Assembly (NCBI RefSeq): GCF_029892605.1
Contig: NZ_JARXWF010000008.1
Location: 126,001 to 190,000, forward strand
Source of the DNA: Parabacteroides sp. PM6-13
GTDB lineage: Bacteria > Bacteroidota > Bacteroidia > Bacteroidales > Tannerellaceae
Reading direction: 5' to 3'
DNA: 64,000 bases
The notes under the pieces are model-generated. The model did no database searches. It saw nothing but the letters and a program-made list of their open reading frames with translations, and was not told the DNA's origin. Positions 43,021-54,018 of this stretch are shown here, one piece after another. Made by a program: the position numbers and the translations under genes. Position 1 is the first letter of the stretch. Every line of letters starts with the position of its first letter.

Positions 43021-46000
43021 ATGAAAAGAAGTTTAAGACACGTAACAATGAAAAGGTTTTTCATCTTCACTCTTTTCTTCGTTACAACGATGCCACTCCT
43101 GTTTGCTCAGGAAGTTATTAAGATTTCGGGCACGGTTCTCGATGAGAACAAAGAGCCACTGATTGGAGTAAGTGTATTCGAAAAAGGCACCTCCAACGGT
43201 ACAGTTACCAATATGGATGGTAACTATCTATTGTCAGTAAAGCAAGGATCAATTGTTGTTTTTTCATACGTTGGTTATGAAACACAAGAGAGAAATGCTG
43301 TTGCCGGAGTGACCAACATTATACTCAAAGAAGATGCCAAGGCATTGGATGAAGTAGTGGTTGTAGGTTACGGCGTGCAGAAAAAGAGTTCCGTAACGGG
43401 TGCCATCTCTCAGGTAAAGCCGGAAGATATGGAAAACCGTACCATCAGTAATGCCCAGCAGGCATTACAGGGTAAAACCGCAGGGGTACAGGTGATACAG
43501 ACATCGGCTGCTCCCGGTGCTTCACCTACGGTACGGGTACGCGGGTACTCTTCTAACACATCATCCAATCCGCTTTATGTGGTAGATGGTGTTCGTCTAT
43601 CCAACATCAGCGGTATTGATCCGAACGATATCGCTTCAATGGAAGTTTTAAAAGATGCAGCTTCAGCAGCTATCTATGGTGCGGAAGCCGGTAACGGTGT
43701 TGTACTTATCACCACCAAAAAGGGAAAATCCGGACAGGGAAAGATTAGCTACGACTTCCAGTGGGCTTCACAAGAGCTGGCGCGTATTCCCAAGATGTTA
43801 AGTGCTGAAGAATACATTAATTATATGGTAGAGTCAAATACCTTTACCGAAGATTTCCTACGGAGCAACTGGAACGGTGTAACCAATACCCAATGGACAG
43901 ATGTAGCTTTCGAGAACAGCCGGATGCAGAAGCACAACGTATCCTTTAGCAACGGGACCGAGCGAGGAAATTACTATCTGTCGCTTAGCTACCTCGATAA
44001 CAACGGTATCGTGAAGGGTGATGCCGACGTGTACAAACGCCTGACGGCTACCATCAACTCTGAATACGAGATTAAGTCCTGGTTCAAAGTGGGTACCACC
44101 AATCAGATTGAGAAATACAACACGCGCAGCGTATCTATGAATAGCGAATACGGTAGTTTATTGACGTCGATTCTTCAGCTCGACCCGCTGACGCCCGACA
44201 CTTATACCCGTGAGAACCTGCCGGCGCATATGCTAAACGCCCTGAACAGCGGCAAATATCTATTGACGGATGAAAACGACAATTATTACGCCGTTTCCAA
44301 CTATTACTCGGGCGAGCAGTATCACCCGATGATTATGCGCGACAACAACATCGGCAAGAGCAGCGGTTTCAACGTGAGCGGTTCTATCTATGCCGATTTC
44401 AATCCGATCAAAGACTTTACGTTTACTTCGCGCCTGGGTTACCGCCTGTCCGGTACCCGCCAGTCTAATACGGATTTGCCTTTCTATGGCAACTCGGTAC
44501 AGAGCCGCGATTATGTAAGTCATAATGCCACCTCATCCACCTCTATCTATTATCAGTGGGAGAACTTTGCCAACTACATGAAAACCTTCGGACAACATAC
44601 CGTAACAGGAATGGCGGGTATGTCGTACCAGGAATCGACCTACGACTATACGAACGGTAGCCTGTCGGCCAATGGCGAGGATGCGTTGAAGAAGAACGAT
44701 CCGTTATTTTATTACCTCAACTTTGGCTCGGCCTCGGCTACCAAAGGTGTGGGTGGTGAAAAGACACGCTCGGCTAAATTGTCGTACTTCGGACGTATAG
44801 GTTACGAATTTGCAGGACGTTACCTGTTGCAGGCTTCACTGCGTGCCGATGCGGCCGACCTTTCCCAGCTTCCTCCAACCAACCGTTGGGGATACTTCCC
44901 GGCTGTTTCGGCAGGATGGACCATATCTGAAGAGAACTTCTTCGCTCCGTTGAAAAACCAGATAAGCAGTTTAAAACTGCGCGCAAGCTGGGGGCAGAAC
45001 GGTTCTCTGGCTGCCTTGAGCGGCTATCCGTACAGCACCGACATGGCGTTGGGTAGCATTTATCCCTTTGTTTTGGGCAATTCATATATAACCGGAGCGG
45101 CTCCGTCGACGATGGGTAACGACAAACTAAAATGGGAAACTTCCGAGCAGATTAATGTGGGTATCGACATGCGTATGTTCAGAGACCGCTTTACCCTGAG
45201 TATGGATTACTTCGACAAGAAGACTAAGGACTTATTGGTATCGGGAACTACCCCTTCATTGATTATCGGTGGTAATACTTCGCCAATGAATGCCGGTAAC
45301 GTTAGCAATAAAGGTTTTGAGATTGAACTGGGCTGGCGCGACCAGATCGGTGATTTCAGCTACGGCATCCGTGCCAACCTGGCTACACTGAAGAATAAGG
45401 TTACCTATATCGACCCGTCTATCACCCGCTTGTCGGGAGTGAACTTCCACACAAGCACCATTACCTATTTCGAAAAAGGCCAACCGGTGTACTACTTCCG
45501 CGGTTATAAATTTAAAGGGGTAGATCCTGAAACCGGCGATCCTACTTTCCACGACCTGGACGATAGCGGCACGCTGAACGATGGCGACCTGGATTATATC
45601 GGCGATGCTATCCCCGATTTCACTTACGGTATCACACTGTCGGCTGCCTGGAAAGGGTTAGACCTTACGATATTCGGTACGGGTTCACAAGGAAACGACA
45701 TTTTCAATTGCATCAACCGCCCGGACTTTGCAGCATCAAATAAACTGAAAGAGATATTCTACGAAAACCGTTGGACGGCAGGTAATAAGTCAGGTACAGT
45801 ACCGCGCGCCGGAGCCGCCAATATGGACAAGTACCAAACGTCTGACGCCCTGGTGTATGATGGTTCATTCTTCAAAGTCAAGCAAATACAGTTTGGTTAC
45901 ACCCTACCCAAAAGCTGGACGAAGAAAATTTTCGTGAACAACCTGCGCCTCTATGGATCGCTCGACGATTTCTTCACCTTCACCAAGTACCCCGGCTTCG

Positions 46001-46101
46001 ATCCGGAAGCGGCAGCCAACTCAACCTCAGGGATGGGGATAGACAAAGGGTCTTATCCTTCGTCCAAAAAAGTGGTATTTGGATTTAACATTGAATTTTA
46101 A
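43021..46101 (+). CDS. SusC/RagA-family TonB-dependent transporter
   Basis: The 1026-residue outer-membrane protein has a signal peptide ending in F-A-Q. A carboxypeptidase-regulatory-like domain follows (I-S-G-T-V-L-D-E-N-K-E-P-L-I-G-V), then the plug with L-D-E-V-V-V-V-G-Y-G and the SusC signature in the plug region. A 22-strand-type barrel ends with N-I-E-F. It imports the oligosaccharide captured by its SusD partner, using TonB energy. A second ATG at 43048 would give a shorter signal peptide. It is the first gene of the locus and divergent from its regulator. Confidence 0.95.
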   Translation: MKRSLRHVTMKRFFIFTLFFVTTMPLLFAQEVIKISGTVLDENKEPLIGVSVFEKGTSNGTVTNMDGNYLLSVKQGSIVVFSYVGYETQERNAVAGVTNIILKEDAKALDEVVVVGYGVQKKSSVTGAISQVKPEDMENRTISNAQQALQGKTAGVQVIQTSAAPGASPTVRVRGYSSNTSSNPLYVVDGVRLSNISGIDPNDIASMEVLKDAASAAIYGAEAGNGVVLITTKKGKSGQGKISYDFQWASQELARIPKMLSAEEYINYMVESNTFTEDFLRSNWNGVTNTQWTDVAFENSRMQKHNVSFSNGTERGNYYLSLSYLDNNGIVKGDADVYKRLTATINSEYEIKSWFKVGTTNQIEKYNTRSVSMNSEYGSLLTSILQLDPLTPDTYTRENLPAHMLNALNSGKYLLTDENDNYYAVSNYYSGEQYHPMIMRDNNIGKSSGFNVSGSIYADFNPIKDFTFTSRLGYRLSGTRQSNTDLPFYGNSVQSRDYVSHNATSSTSIYYQWENFANYMKTFGQHTVTGMAGMSYQESTYDYTNGSLSANGEDALKKNDPLFYYLNFGSASATKGVGGEKTRSAKLSYFGRIGYEFAGRYLLQASLRADAADLSQLPPTNRWGYFPAVSAGWTISEENFFAPLKNQISSLKLRASWGQNGSLAALSGYPYSTDMALGSIYPFVLGNSYITGAAPSTMGNDKLKWETSEQINVGIDMRMFRDRFTLSMDYFDKKTKDLLVSGTTPSLIIGGNTSPMNAGNVSNKGFEIELGWRDQIGDFSYGIRANLATLKNKVTYIDPSITRLSGVNFHTSTITYFEKGQPVYYFRGYKFKGVDPETGDPTFHDLDDSGTLNDGDLDYIGDAIPDFTYGITLSAAWKGLDLTIFGTGSQGNDIFNCINRPDFAASNKLKEIFYENRWTAGNKSGTVPRAGAANMDKYQTSDALVYDGSFFKVKQIQFGYTLPKSWTKKIFVNNLRLYGSLDDFFTFTKYPGFDPEAAANSTSGMGIDKGSYPSSKKVVFGFNIEF

Positions 46102-46125
46102 TTCACTTCAAAATTGATACGAATA

Positions 46126-47691
46126 ATGAAAACAAAATATATCTATATCCTATTATTGGGTTTGCTGCCGATATTGAATATCGGTTGCGAAGACCGTCTC
46201 AACATTGAAAAGCACGGTAACCTGGGTGGGCAGGAAGATTTTTACAAAACAGACGCAGATGCCATGCAGGCACTGGCCTCACTATACTCGAGTTGGGGCG
46301 GCAACTACTACAACTGGTACTTAACAAAGAATCTATTGGCCGACGACATATGGTGCGGTGGAGGTTCACGTGGCGATAATGCCAGCATGGAACAACTCAA
46401 CGAGTACACTTTCGATACCGACCACGGTATGGTGCAAGGCATGTATTCGGGTATGTACAGTATCATTTATAAAGCCAACCTGATTATTGACCTGTTGGCG
46501 CCCGACAGTGACGTAAAGAAGCGTGCCGTAGCTGAGGCTAAGTTCTTCCGCGCCTGGGCAAACTTCGAACTGGTGACACTCTTCGGCACAGCGCCGGTAG
46601 TCGACCACCTGTTGCAACCCGGCGAGTACCGTCAGGGCAACAGTACACCCGAAGCCTTATGGGCCATTATCGAAAGCGACCTGGGCGATGCCATCAATTC
46701 AGGTGTGCTCCCATCTAAAGCGGATGCGAACGATAGCGAAACAACGATCCGCGTCACCCGTGAAGTGGCTCAGGCCATGCTTGGAAAGGCTTACCTGTTC
46801 CAGAATAAGTATGCTGATGCGGCCTCGATACTCGACAAGGTGATCGAATCGGGCAAATACAAGCTGTATGAAGGTGATTACGATATGTTGCTCCACGTAG
46901 TGGCTAACGGCAGCAGCGAATCGATGCTCGAAGTGCAAAAGCGCAACGACTCGGAACAGGCATGGTCTCAAATGACTATGACCTTCATCATGACGGGTTG
47001 GCGTTCCGACAAACTGAACATTAGCTGGGATGCCATGTCGTACATCGCCACCGGTACATACGGATTCTTCAACCCACGTAAAAGTCTGTATGACGCTTTT
47101 GTCGCCGTAGAAGGAGCCGACGGTTACCGCCTCAACAGCACGATGCGCAGCTATCCGCAGATGGAGGCCATCGGAATTACCGTACAGCCGGGTGCCAGCA
47201 TGATCGGTCATGAAGGATACTTTATGTGGAAGAACCGTACATTGCGGGAAGACTGTGTTTACGATGCGTCGTACTTCCAAGCGCTCCAGTATATCAATCT
47301 GCGCGTCATGCGCTACGCCGAAGTATTATTATTGGCTGCCGAAGCCCATGTTATGGGAGGAAATAAAGACAAAGCGCTCAATTACATCAACCAGACACGC
47401 ACTCGTGCTCGCCTCACTCCTCTGACATCTGTCACGCTGGACGATGTAAAAACCGAAAAGCGTCTTGAACTTTGCCTGGAAAGTGTTCGCTTCCAAGACC
47501 TCGTTCGCTGGGGCGATGCAGAAACAGCATTGGCCGAGCAGGGCAAACAAATTTCTGCCTTCTCACTCAATGGAGCCGAAGTCTTGTTCAACAACTCTAC
47601 TTATGGCTTTAAGGCAAAACACAAATTGTTGCCTATTCCGCGCAAAGAGTTGGACTTGAATCCGAATATGGAGCAGAATGATAATTGGTAA
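46126..47691 (+). CDS. SusD/RagB-family glycan-binding lipoprotein
   Basis: The ATG at 46126 gives 521 residues and a lipoprotein signal ending N-I-G-C (Cys21). The helix-rich body contains R-A-W-A-N-F-E-L-V-T-L-F-G near residue 140 and the C-terminal text E-K-R-L-E-L-C-L-E-S-V-R-F-Q-D-L-V-R-W-G-D-A, both SusD family marks. It forms the lid over the SusC channel at the cell surface and binds the glycan. It follows susC by 24 bases. Confidence 0.95.
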   Translation: MKTKYIYILLLGLLPILNIGCEDRLNIEKHGNLGGQEDFYKTDADAMQALASLYSSWGGNYYNWYLTKNLLADDIWCGGGSRGDNASMEQLNEYTFDTDHGMVQGMYSGMYSIIYKANLIIDLLAPDSDVKKRAVAEAKFFRAWANFELVTLFGTAPVVDHLLQPGEYRQGNSTPEALWAIIESDLGDAINSGVLPSKADANDSETTIRVTREVAQAMLGKAYLFQNKYADAASILDKVIESGKYKLYEGDYDMLLHVVANGSSESMLEVQKRNDSEQAWSQMTMTFIMTGWRSDKLNISWDAMSYIATGTYGFFNPRKSLYDAFVAVEGADGYRLNSTMRSYPQMEAIGITVQPGASMIGHEGYFMWKNRTLREDCVYDASYFQALQYINLRVMRYAEVLLLAAEAHVMGGNKDKALNYINQTRTRARLTPLTSVTLDDVKTEKRLELCLESVRFQDLVRWGDAETALAEQGKQISAFSLNGAEVLFNNSTYGFKAKHKLLPIPRKELDLNPNMEQNDNW

Positions 47692-47717
47692 TCACTATTA
47701 TATTTAAAAAAGAAACA

Positions 47718-48935
47718 ATGAAAAAGTTATTTATCCTATCCGCGCTACTTATGGTGTGCTTTGCATCCTTCGCGCAACAAGCTCTTTGGGGAGGTTCACA
47801 AATCATCTCTCCCGAAATCCACGAGAACAACACTGTAACGTTCCGCCTGCGTGCTCCTAAGGCCGTCAAGGTTGAAGTAACCGGAGATTTCCTTCCAAAT
47901 CAAAAAATGGAGACACCGTATGGTAAGTTTGATGCTCCCGGAGTAGCGGAGTTAAAAGAAAACAGAGAGGGCGTATGGGAATTCACAACTCCCGAGCCAC
48001 TGGCATCTGAACTGTACAGTTACACCTTCGTGGTCGACGGACTGCAGATGAATGACCCCAGCAACATCATGATGAAACGCGACGTGGCCTCGATTACCAG
48101 CCTTTTCATTATTAAAGGTGGTTTGGGCGATCTATACAGTGTCAACGAAGTTCCCCACGGAACCGTTGCTCGCCGCTGGTACAACAGCCCTACACTGAAA
48201 GAGAACCGCCGCATCACGATTTATACTCCACCCGGATATGAAAACGACAAGCAGAACTACCCGGTGTTCTATTTGCTTCACGGTTCAGGAGGCGACGAAG
48301 AAGCTTGGATCGCTTTGGGACGTACGGCTCAGATCATGGATAACCTGATTGCTCAGGGAAAAGCTAAACCGATGATTGTGGTGATGACCAACGGTCATAC
48401 ACAAAATAACGCTTCGCCCGAAGAAACAAACCGCGCATACACCCCCGCTATGGGTGGTGGCCCAAGAGAAGCTGTAGCCAGCATGGAAGATAGCTTCGGC
48501 GATGTAATGAAGTTCATTGAAAACAACTACCGTGTGAAGAAAGGCAAAGCGAATCGTGCGATAGCCGGATTATCAATGGGTGGTATGCACTCGTCTACCA
48601 TTTCAGCGCAATACCCGAATATATTCGATTATGTCGGTGTATTCTCTGCCCCTCCTATTGCGACTATGATGGGTATGGGTAACGCTAACAACGCTGAGAT
48701 GCAGAAAGCAGAAGACGAGTTCATCAAACGGCTGGAAATCCAGAAAAAGAATGGTTTCAAACTATACTGGATCGCTTGCGGTAATACAGACTTTCTGTAC
48801 AAAGGCGTAATAGACAGCATGAAGAAAATGGACGAAATAGGTTTCAAATATACCTGGCGCGAAAGTGGCGGCGGACATACCTGGGACAACTGGCGTATTT
48901 ATCTGACAGAGTTTGCGCCGATGTTGTTTAAATAA
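47718..48935 (+). CDS. CE1-type esterase with N-terminal E-set/CBM48-like domain
   Basis: The ATG at 47718 gives 405 residues with a signal peptide ending F-A-Q. Residues about 25-130 form a beta-sandwich like that of CBM48/E-set modules (V-T-F-R-L-R-A-P-K-A-V-K-V-E-V). The alpha/beta hydrolase domain has G-L-S-M-G-G with nucleophile Ser286, Asp358 in G-N-T-D-F and His387 in G-G-G-H-T-W, a complete triad. Relatives release acetyl or feruloyl groups from plant polysaccharides. No lipobox is present, so it is probably periplasmic. It is in the susCD operon. Confidence 0.88.
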   Translation: MKKLFILSALLMVCFASFAQQALWGGSQIISPEIHENNTVTFRLRAPKAVKVEVTGDFLPNQKMETPYGKFDAPGVAELKENREGVWEFTTPEPLASELYSYTFVVDGLQMNDPSNIMMKRDVASITSLFIIKGGLGDLYSVNEVPHGTVARRWYNSPTLKENRRITIYTPPGYENDKQNYPVFYLLHGSGGDEEAWIALGRTAQIMDNLIAQGKAKPMIVVMTNGHTQNNASPEETNRAYTPAMGGGPREAVASMEDSFGDVMKFIENNYRVKKGKANRAIAGLSMGGMHSSTISAQYPNIFDYVGVFSAPPIATMMGMGNANNAEMQKAEDEFIKRLEIQKKNGFKLYWIACGNTDFLYKGVIDSMKKMDEIGFKYTWRESGGGHTWDNWRIYLTEFAPMLFK

Positions 48936-48949
48936 TCAGTCATTATTCC

Positions 48950-48988
48950 GAAACGCAGATTAATATATTATATAATAATCTGCGTTTC
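48950..48988 (+). promoter_or_regulatory. Strong intercistronic hairpin between esterase and first GH3 gene
   Basis: GAAACGCAGATTA and TAATCTGCGTTTC form a perfect 13-base-pair stem around a 13-base loop of only A and T. No T-run follows, so it is not a standard terminator. It could protect or process the mRNA and set different levels for the upstream susC-susD-esterase part and the two downstream glycosidases. Confidence 0.6.
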
Positions 48989-49012
48989 AAATATAAACAC
49001 TTTGAAAACTCT

Positions 49013-51349
49013 ATGAAGAATATAATTATCCTCACAAACCTAATCGCTGCCCTATTTCTTGCATCATGCGCAGAGAGAGTCCCCCAACTCGGGAAGGCCC
49101 CCGTCGACAAAGTTATTGCAGCCATGACGCTCGACGAAAAAGTAAAATTAGTAATTGGAACAGGTATGGGCGGATTAACGGGCGATAGCGCAGTTGTAGG
49201 GGAAACCCAGTCGATGGTTCCCGGAGCCGCCGGGACCACCTACCCCATACCCCGCCTGGGTATTCCGGCTATCGTATTGGCCGATGGACCCGCCGGATTA
49301 AGAATCTCGCCCACCCGCGAGAATGACCCGGACACCTATTATTGTACTGCCTTCCCCATAGGCACCTTGCTTGCTTCGACTTGGAACACCGAGCTGGTGG
49401 AACAGGTAGGCCAGGCCATGGGCAACGAAGTACTGGAGTATGGTGTCGATGTATTACTCGCCCCAGCTCTGAATATACACCGTAACCCACTTTGCGGACG
49501 CAACTTCGAGTATTACTCTGAAGACCCAGTTATTTCCGGCAAGATTGCTGCCGCTATGACTCGCGGTGTGCAGAGCAACGGAGTGGGTGTTTCGCTGAAG
49601 CATTTCGCTGCGAATAACCAGGAAACCAACCGTATGAATAACGACAGCCGTGTCACTCCACGTGCCTTGCGCGAGATTTACCTCAAAGGCTTTGAAATCG
49701 CCGTTAAGGAGTCCGATCCATGGACTATTATGTCCTCTTACAATTTCATCAATGGAGTATATGCCTCCGAAAGCCGCGATTTGCAAACCACCATACTGCG
49801 TAATGAATGGGGATTCAACGGCACCGTAATGACCGATTGGTTCGGTGGCAAAAACGCTCCGGCGCAAATGCATGCGGGTAATGACCTATTGATGCCCGGG
49901 ACTCCCAAACAATTCTCAGACATTGTTGAAGCCGTACAAAACGGTACACTGGCCGAGGCAGATATCAACACAAACGTAAAGCGTATTCTTGAACTCATCC
50001 TGAAGTCGCCACGTTTCAAAGGGTACAAATATTCCAATACACCTGATCTCAATGCACATGCAATAGTAACGCGCCAATCGGCCGGCGAAGGTATGGTGTT
50101 GTTGAAAAACGAAAGAGAAGCACTTCCGCTTCCGGCTTCCGTGAAGAAGGTGGCAGCTTATGGCATCACCTCCTATGATTTTATTGCCGGCGGTACAGGT
50201 AGTGGCGATGTCAACGAGGCATATACTGTTTCGTTGGTCCAAGGGCTCGAAAATAGTGGATACACACTCGACGTAGCCCTCAAGGCACAATATGAAGAAT
50301 ATATAGAAAAAGAGAATGCAAAGAATAACCCTGACCCGAATAATAAATACGCAACATTTATGCCTAAAAATCGTCCTGGTGAGTTTGTACCGACAGTTAC
50401 CGAACTAAATAAACAGGCACAGAATGCAGATGTCGCTTTGATTACCATCGGAAGGACATCTGGCGAATTTCTTGATCGTAAACCGACAGACGATTTTGAA
50501 CTCACCTATGAAGAGCAAGAATTGGTTGCAAGCGTGTCGAAAGCATTCCAATCATTAGGAAAGAAAGCGATTGTAATTCTTAACATCGGTGGCGTAATTG
50601 AAACCGCTTCATGGGGAAAAAGACCTGACGCTATCTTGCTCGCATGGCAGGGCGGTCAGGAAGGAGGAAACACAGTGGCCGATATTTTGAGTGGTAAGGT
50701 CAATCCTTCCGGCAAATTAACAATGACTTTCCCTGTGAAACTTATGGACGCTGCTTCTTCGAAAAACTTCCCCATTGATCCGCCTAAAACAGATGCGGGG
50801 ATGGCCCATATCATGGGTGGTGATACTGAAAAGAAGACAGAGCCGGTACGCAACATTGACTATACCATCTACGAAGAAGATATTTATGTAGGGTATCGCT
50901 ACTTCGATACCTATAAGAAAGAGGTGTCTTATCCATTCGGTTATGGTCTGTCGTATACCACATTTGAATACAGCCATGCGCAAGTGGAAAACGCAAATGG
51001 AGTATTTACCGTTACAGTAGATGTGAAAAATACAGGCAAAACCAGCGGAAAAGAAGTTGTTCAGCTTTATGTATCGGCTCCAATGAGTATATTTGGTAAA
51101 CCAATGCAGGAGTTGAAAGCTTTTGCCAAAACAAAGGAATTAGAACCCGGCTCAAGCCAAACAATAACCCTGACCGTTTCCGTTTCCGATCTGGCGTCCT
51201 ATGATGAAAGTAAAAGTGCATGGGTAACAGACAGAGGTACGTATAAATTACTGGTTGCAGCTTCTTCCAGAGATGTAAAAGCAACACTGGATGCTGTAGT
51301 AACTGAAGCGAAGGATGTGAAAACAAATGATGTATTGAAACTAAAATAA
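49013..51349 (+). CDS. Glycoside hydrolase family 3 lipoprotein
   Basis: The 778-residue enzyme has a lipoprotein signal ending L-A-S-C (Cys19). The first domain shows the GH3 texts [11 protein letters not shown] (194-204) and V-M-T-D-W-F-G (nucleophile Asp275). A second alpha/beta domain and a C-terminal fibronectin-III-like domain (V-V-Q-L-Y-V) complete the usual three-domain form. GH3 enzymes release single sugars, commonly beta-glucose or beta-xylose, from chain ends. The call cannot fix the sugar. It follows the esterase gene and a hairpin and precedes a second GH3 gene by 5 bases. Confidence 0.93.
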   Translation: MKNIIILTNLIAALFLASCAERVPQLGKAPVDKVIAAMTLDEKVKLVIGTGMGGLTGDSAVVGETQSMVPGAAGTTYPIPRLGIPAIVLADGPAGLRISPTRENDPDTYYCTAFPIGTLLASTWNTELVEQVGQAMGNEVLEYGVDVLLAPALNIHRNPLCGRNFEYYSEDPVISGKIAAAMTRGVQSNGVGVSLKHFAANNQETNRMNNDSRVTPRALREIYLKGFEIAVKESDPWTIMSSYNFINGVYASESRDLQTTILRNEWGFNGTVMTDWFGGKNAPAQMHAGNDLLMPGTPKQFSDIVEAVQNGTLAEADINTNVKRILELILKSPRFKGYKYSNTPDLNAHAIVTRQSAGEGMVLLKNEREALPLPASVKKVAAYGITSYDFIAGGTGSGDVNEAYTVSLVQGLENSGYTLDVALKAQYEEYIEKENAKNNPDPNNKYATFMPKNRPGEFVPTVTELNKQAQNADVALITIGRTSGEFLDRKPTDDFELTYEEQELVASVSKAFQSLGKKAIVILNIGGVIETASWGKRPDAILLAWQGGQEGGNTVADILSGKVNPSGKLTMTFPVKLMDAASSKNFPIDPPKTDAGMAHIMGGDTEKKTEPVRNIDYTIYEEDIYVGYRYFDTYKKEVSYPFGYGLSYTTFEYSHAQVENANGVFTVTVDVKNTGKTSGKEVVQLYVSAPMSIFGKPMQELKAFAKTKELEPGSSQTITLTVSVSDLASYDESKSAWVTDRGTYKLLVAASSRDVKATLDAVVTEAKDVKTNDVLKLK

Positions 51350-51354
51350 ATAGA

Positions 51355-53844
51355 ATGAGAAAGTATCTATTATCCCTTGTTGGTGTCGCCTTGATGACAA
51401 ACATTTGCGCACAACAAACGAATGTTCCTCCTGCCATTCCGCAGGATAAGAAGATGGAGCAGAAAATTGAATCGTTGCTCAAGAAAATGACGCTCGATGA
51501 GAAGATCGGACAGATGACCGAACTGGCTATTGATGTATTGCAGAAACGTACAAATCCTTTCGCCGGCATCAATCCTCAAAACATGAAGGTCGACGACCTG
51601 AAGAGGATGCTTGAAAAATATAAGCTGGAAAACGAATTCAAGTTAGGAAATGAAATGCCGGCACAGGATGTTATCATGCAAATATACACGCGCATCATGG
51701 AAGCAGAAAGTGCTAAAGGATTCATGTTGGACGAGGCAATGCTGGATAGCGTTATTGGTAAATACAAAGTAGGTTCTATACTGAATGTGCCCAACAGTAT
51801 TGCACAGACTCCGGCTAAATGGCAGGAAATTATTAAGCGCATTCAGGAAAAGTCGATGGAGGTAATGGGCATCCCGTGTATATATGGAGTAGACCAGATA
51901 CATGGAACGACCTACACACTCGGTGGAACGTTTTTCCCGCAAGGCATAAATATGGCGGCCACATTCAACCGAGAACTTACGCGCGAAGGAGCCCGCATCT
52001 CTGCTTATGAAACCAAAGCCGGAAGCATTCCATGGACCTATGCTCCGGTTACCGACCTGGGACGCGATCCTCGTTGGCCACGGATGTGGGAAAGTTATGG
52101 AGAAGATTGTTACCTGAATGCAGAAATGGGACGCGAATCCGTACAGGGTTTCCAGGGTGTTAATCCAAACCATGTAGACGCATACCATGTGGCTGCCTGC
52201 ATGAAGCATTATATGGGATATGGCGTGCCTGTTTCGGGTAAAGACCGCACACCCTCTTCAATTACCTTACAAGATATGCGCGAAAAACATTTCGCACCTT
52301 ATCTGGAAATGGTGAAAGGCGGCGCTCTTTCTGTCATGGTAAACTCCGCAATGAATAATGGTTTACCATTCCATGCCAACTACGAATTATTGACCAAATG
52401 GCTGAAGGAGGACCTGAATTGGGATGGTATGATTGTAACCGATTGGTCAGATATTAACAATCTATATAGTCGCGACCACATTGCTAAAGACAAAAAGGAG
52501 GCTATCAAACTGGCCATAAATGCAGGGATAGATATGTCTATGGATCCCTATGACTGGAATTTTTGTACACTACTGAAAGAATTGGTGCAAGAGGGAGAAG
52601 TTTCTATGAGCCGCATTGACGATGCTGTTCGTCGTGTGTTGCGTTTGAAATATCGTCTCAACCTATTCGAGAAGCCATACAATGACTTGAAAGATTATCC
52701 GCTGTTTGGTAGTGCCGAACATGCTGCGGTGGGATTGAAAGCTGCCGAGGAGTCGATGGTATTACTAAAAAACTCAGAAAACATTTTGCCACTCGCAAAA
52801 GGTAAAAAACTATTGATTACCGGACCTAATGCCAACTCCATGCGCACGTTGAATGGTGGCTGGTCTTATTCCTGGCAAGGCGATAAGGCGGATGAATGTG
52901 CTGCGGATTACAATACCATCCTTGAAGCATTTATACATAAATTCGGATCGGAAAATATTATTTATGAAGCTGGCGTGACCTATAAGAAAGGTGGCAATTG
53001 GTGGGATGAGAATGATCCTGAAATAGAAAAGGCTGTAATAGCTGCATCGGATGTTGATTATATTGTTGCTTGTATAGGTGAAAACTCCTATTGCGAGACA
53101 CCTGGTAACCTCACCAATCTTTTTCTTTCCGAAAACCAGCTTAATCTGATGAAAGAACTGGCTAAAACCGGTAAGCCTATTATTCTTATCCTGAATCAAG
53201 GACGCCCCCGCCTGATTGCTGATATCGAACCCTTAGCAAAAGCCGTAGTCAACATCATGCTTCCGGGAAACTATGGTGGGGATGCCTTAGCCAACCTACT
53301 TGCAGGAGATACAAACTTCAGCGGCAAAATGCCTTTTACCTATCCGAAGGAAATTAATTCGCTTGTTACTTACGACCACAAACCAAGTGAGCATATTGGC
53401 AGACAGATGGAAGGCGCTTACAATTATGACGCGGTGGTAAACGTGCAATGGGCATTCGGTTATGGCTTGAGTTATACTACTTTTACTTACAGTAACCTGA
53501 AGGTAGATAAAGCAAATTTCTCGGCTGACGATGAATTGACCTTTACCGTTGATGTAAAAAATACCGGTAACCGCATCGGGAAGGAGAGTGTCTTATTATT
53601 CAGCAGCGACCTTGTTGCTTCTCTAACCCCCGATGTTCGTCGTCTCCGTGCTTTCGAAAAGGTAGAATTGAAACCAAACGAAACAAAAACCATTGTATTA
53701 AAAATAAAAGGTTCCGATCTCGCCTTTGTCGGCTATGATGGCAAATGGATTTTAGAAGAAGGTGACTTCCGCATTCAAACAGGCGACCAAATTGTAAATG
53801 TTTCCTGCACAACTACAAAAAAATGGGAAACACCCAATAAATAA
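51355..53844 (+). CDS. Glycoside hydrolase family 3 enzyme, second copy
   Basis: The 829-residue enzyme has a signal peptide with no lipobox (cleavage near I-C-A-Q), so it should be soluble in the periplasm. GH3 texts are M-K-H-Y-M-G-Y-G (283-290) and I-V-T-D-W-S-D (nucleophile Asp363). An insertion of about 80 residues (60-140) before the first family motif sets it apart from the neighbour gene. The fibronectin-like end is present. The two GH3 enzymes are clearly different and may cut different linkages of one glycan. It is the last gene of the locus. Confidence 0.93.
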   Translation: MRKYLLSLVGVALMTNICAQQTNVPPAIPQDKKMEQKIESLLKKMTLDEKIGQMTELAIDVLQKRTNPFAGINPQNMKVDDLKRMLEKYKLENEFKLGNEMPAQDVIMQIYTRIMEAESAKGFMLDEAMLDSVIGKYKVGSILNVPNSIAQTPAKWQEIIKRIQEKSMEVMGIPCIYGVDQIHGTTYTLGGTFFPQGINMAATFNRELTREGARISAYETKAGSIPWTYAPVTDLGRDPRWPRMWESYGEDCYLNAEMGRESVQGFQGVNPNHVDAYHVAACMKHYMGYGVPVSGKDRTPSSITLQDMREKHFAPYLEMVKGGALSVMVNSAMNNGLPFHANYELLTKWLKEDLNWDGMIVTDWSDINNLYSRDHIAKDKKEAIKLAINAGIDMSMDPYDWNFCTLLKELVQEGEVSMSRIDDAVRRVLRLKYRLNLFEKPYNDLKDYPLFGSAEHAAVGLKAAEESMVLLKNSENILPLAKGKKLLITGPNANSMRTLNGGWSYSWQGDKADECAADYNTILEAFIHKFGSENIIYEAGVTYKKGGNWWDENDPEIEKAVIAASDVDYIVACIGENSYCETPGNLTNLFLSENQLNLMKELAKTGKPIILILNQGRPRLIADIEPLAKAVVNIMLPGNYGGDALANLLAGDTNFSGKMPFTYPKEINSLVTYDHKPSEHIGRQMEGAYNYDAVVNVQWAFGYGLSYTTFTYSNLKVDKANFSADDELTFTVDVKNTGNRIGKESVLLFSSDLVASLTPDVRRLRAFEKVELKPNETKTIVLKIKGSDLAFVGYDGKWILEEGDFRIQTGDQIVNVSCTTTKKWETPNK

Positions 53845-53895
53845 AAACAGATGGGCTGACCCAAAAGTAAGCCCTAAATCGCTGTACCAACAACA

Positions 53896-53929
53896 AAAAC
53901 CCTCCTAAAATCAATCAGGAGGGTTTTTT
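53896..53929. terminator. Terminator shared by the polysaccharide locus and tRNA-Leu
   Basis: AAAACCCTCCT-aaaatcaatc-AGGAGGGTTTTTT is a strong stem with T-runs on both strands. It ends the plus-strand GH3 transcript and the minus-strand tRNA transcript. Confidence 0.85.
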
Positions 53930-53936
53930 AACCTTG

Positions 53937-54018
53937 TGCGGCTGAAGGGACTCGAACCCCCACGCCTCTCGGCACCAGATCCTAAGTCTGGCGTGGCTAC
54001 CAATTACACCACAGCCGC
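53937..54018 (-). tRNA. tRNA-Leu(TAG)
   Basis: The minus strand folds as a tRNA with acceptor stem GCGGCTG/CAGCCGC, a D arm with TGGTAGCCA, an anticodon stem CCAGA/TCTGG with loop CTTAGGA (anticodon TAG) and a long variable arm TGCCGAGAGGCGT, typical of leucine tRNA. The T arm has GGTTCGAGTCC. The CCA end is not encoded. It is 82 bases long and reads leucine CUA/CUG-type codons. Confidence 0.93.

Noticed and set aside
53937-54018. Integrated element next to the tRNA-Leu gene
   Set aside because: No integrase and no repeated tRNA 3' end is visible within the window on either side.
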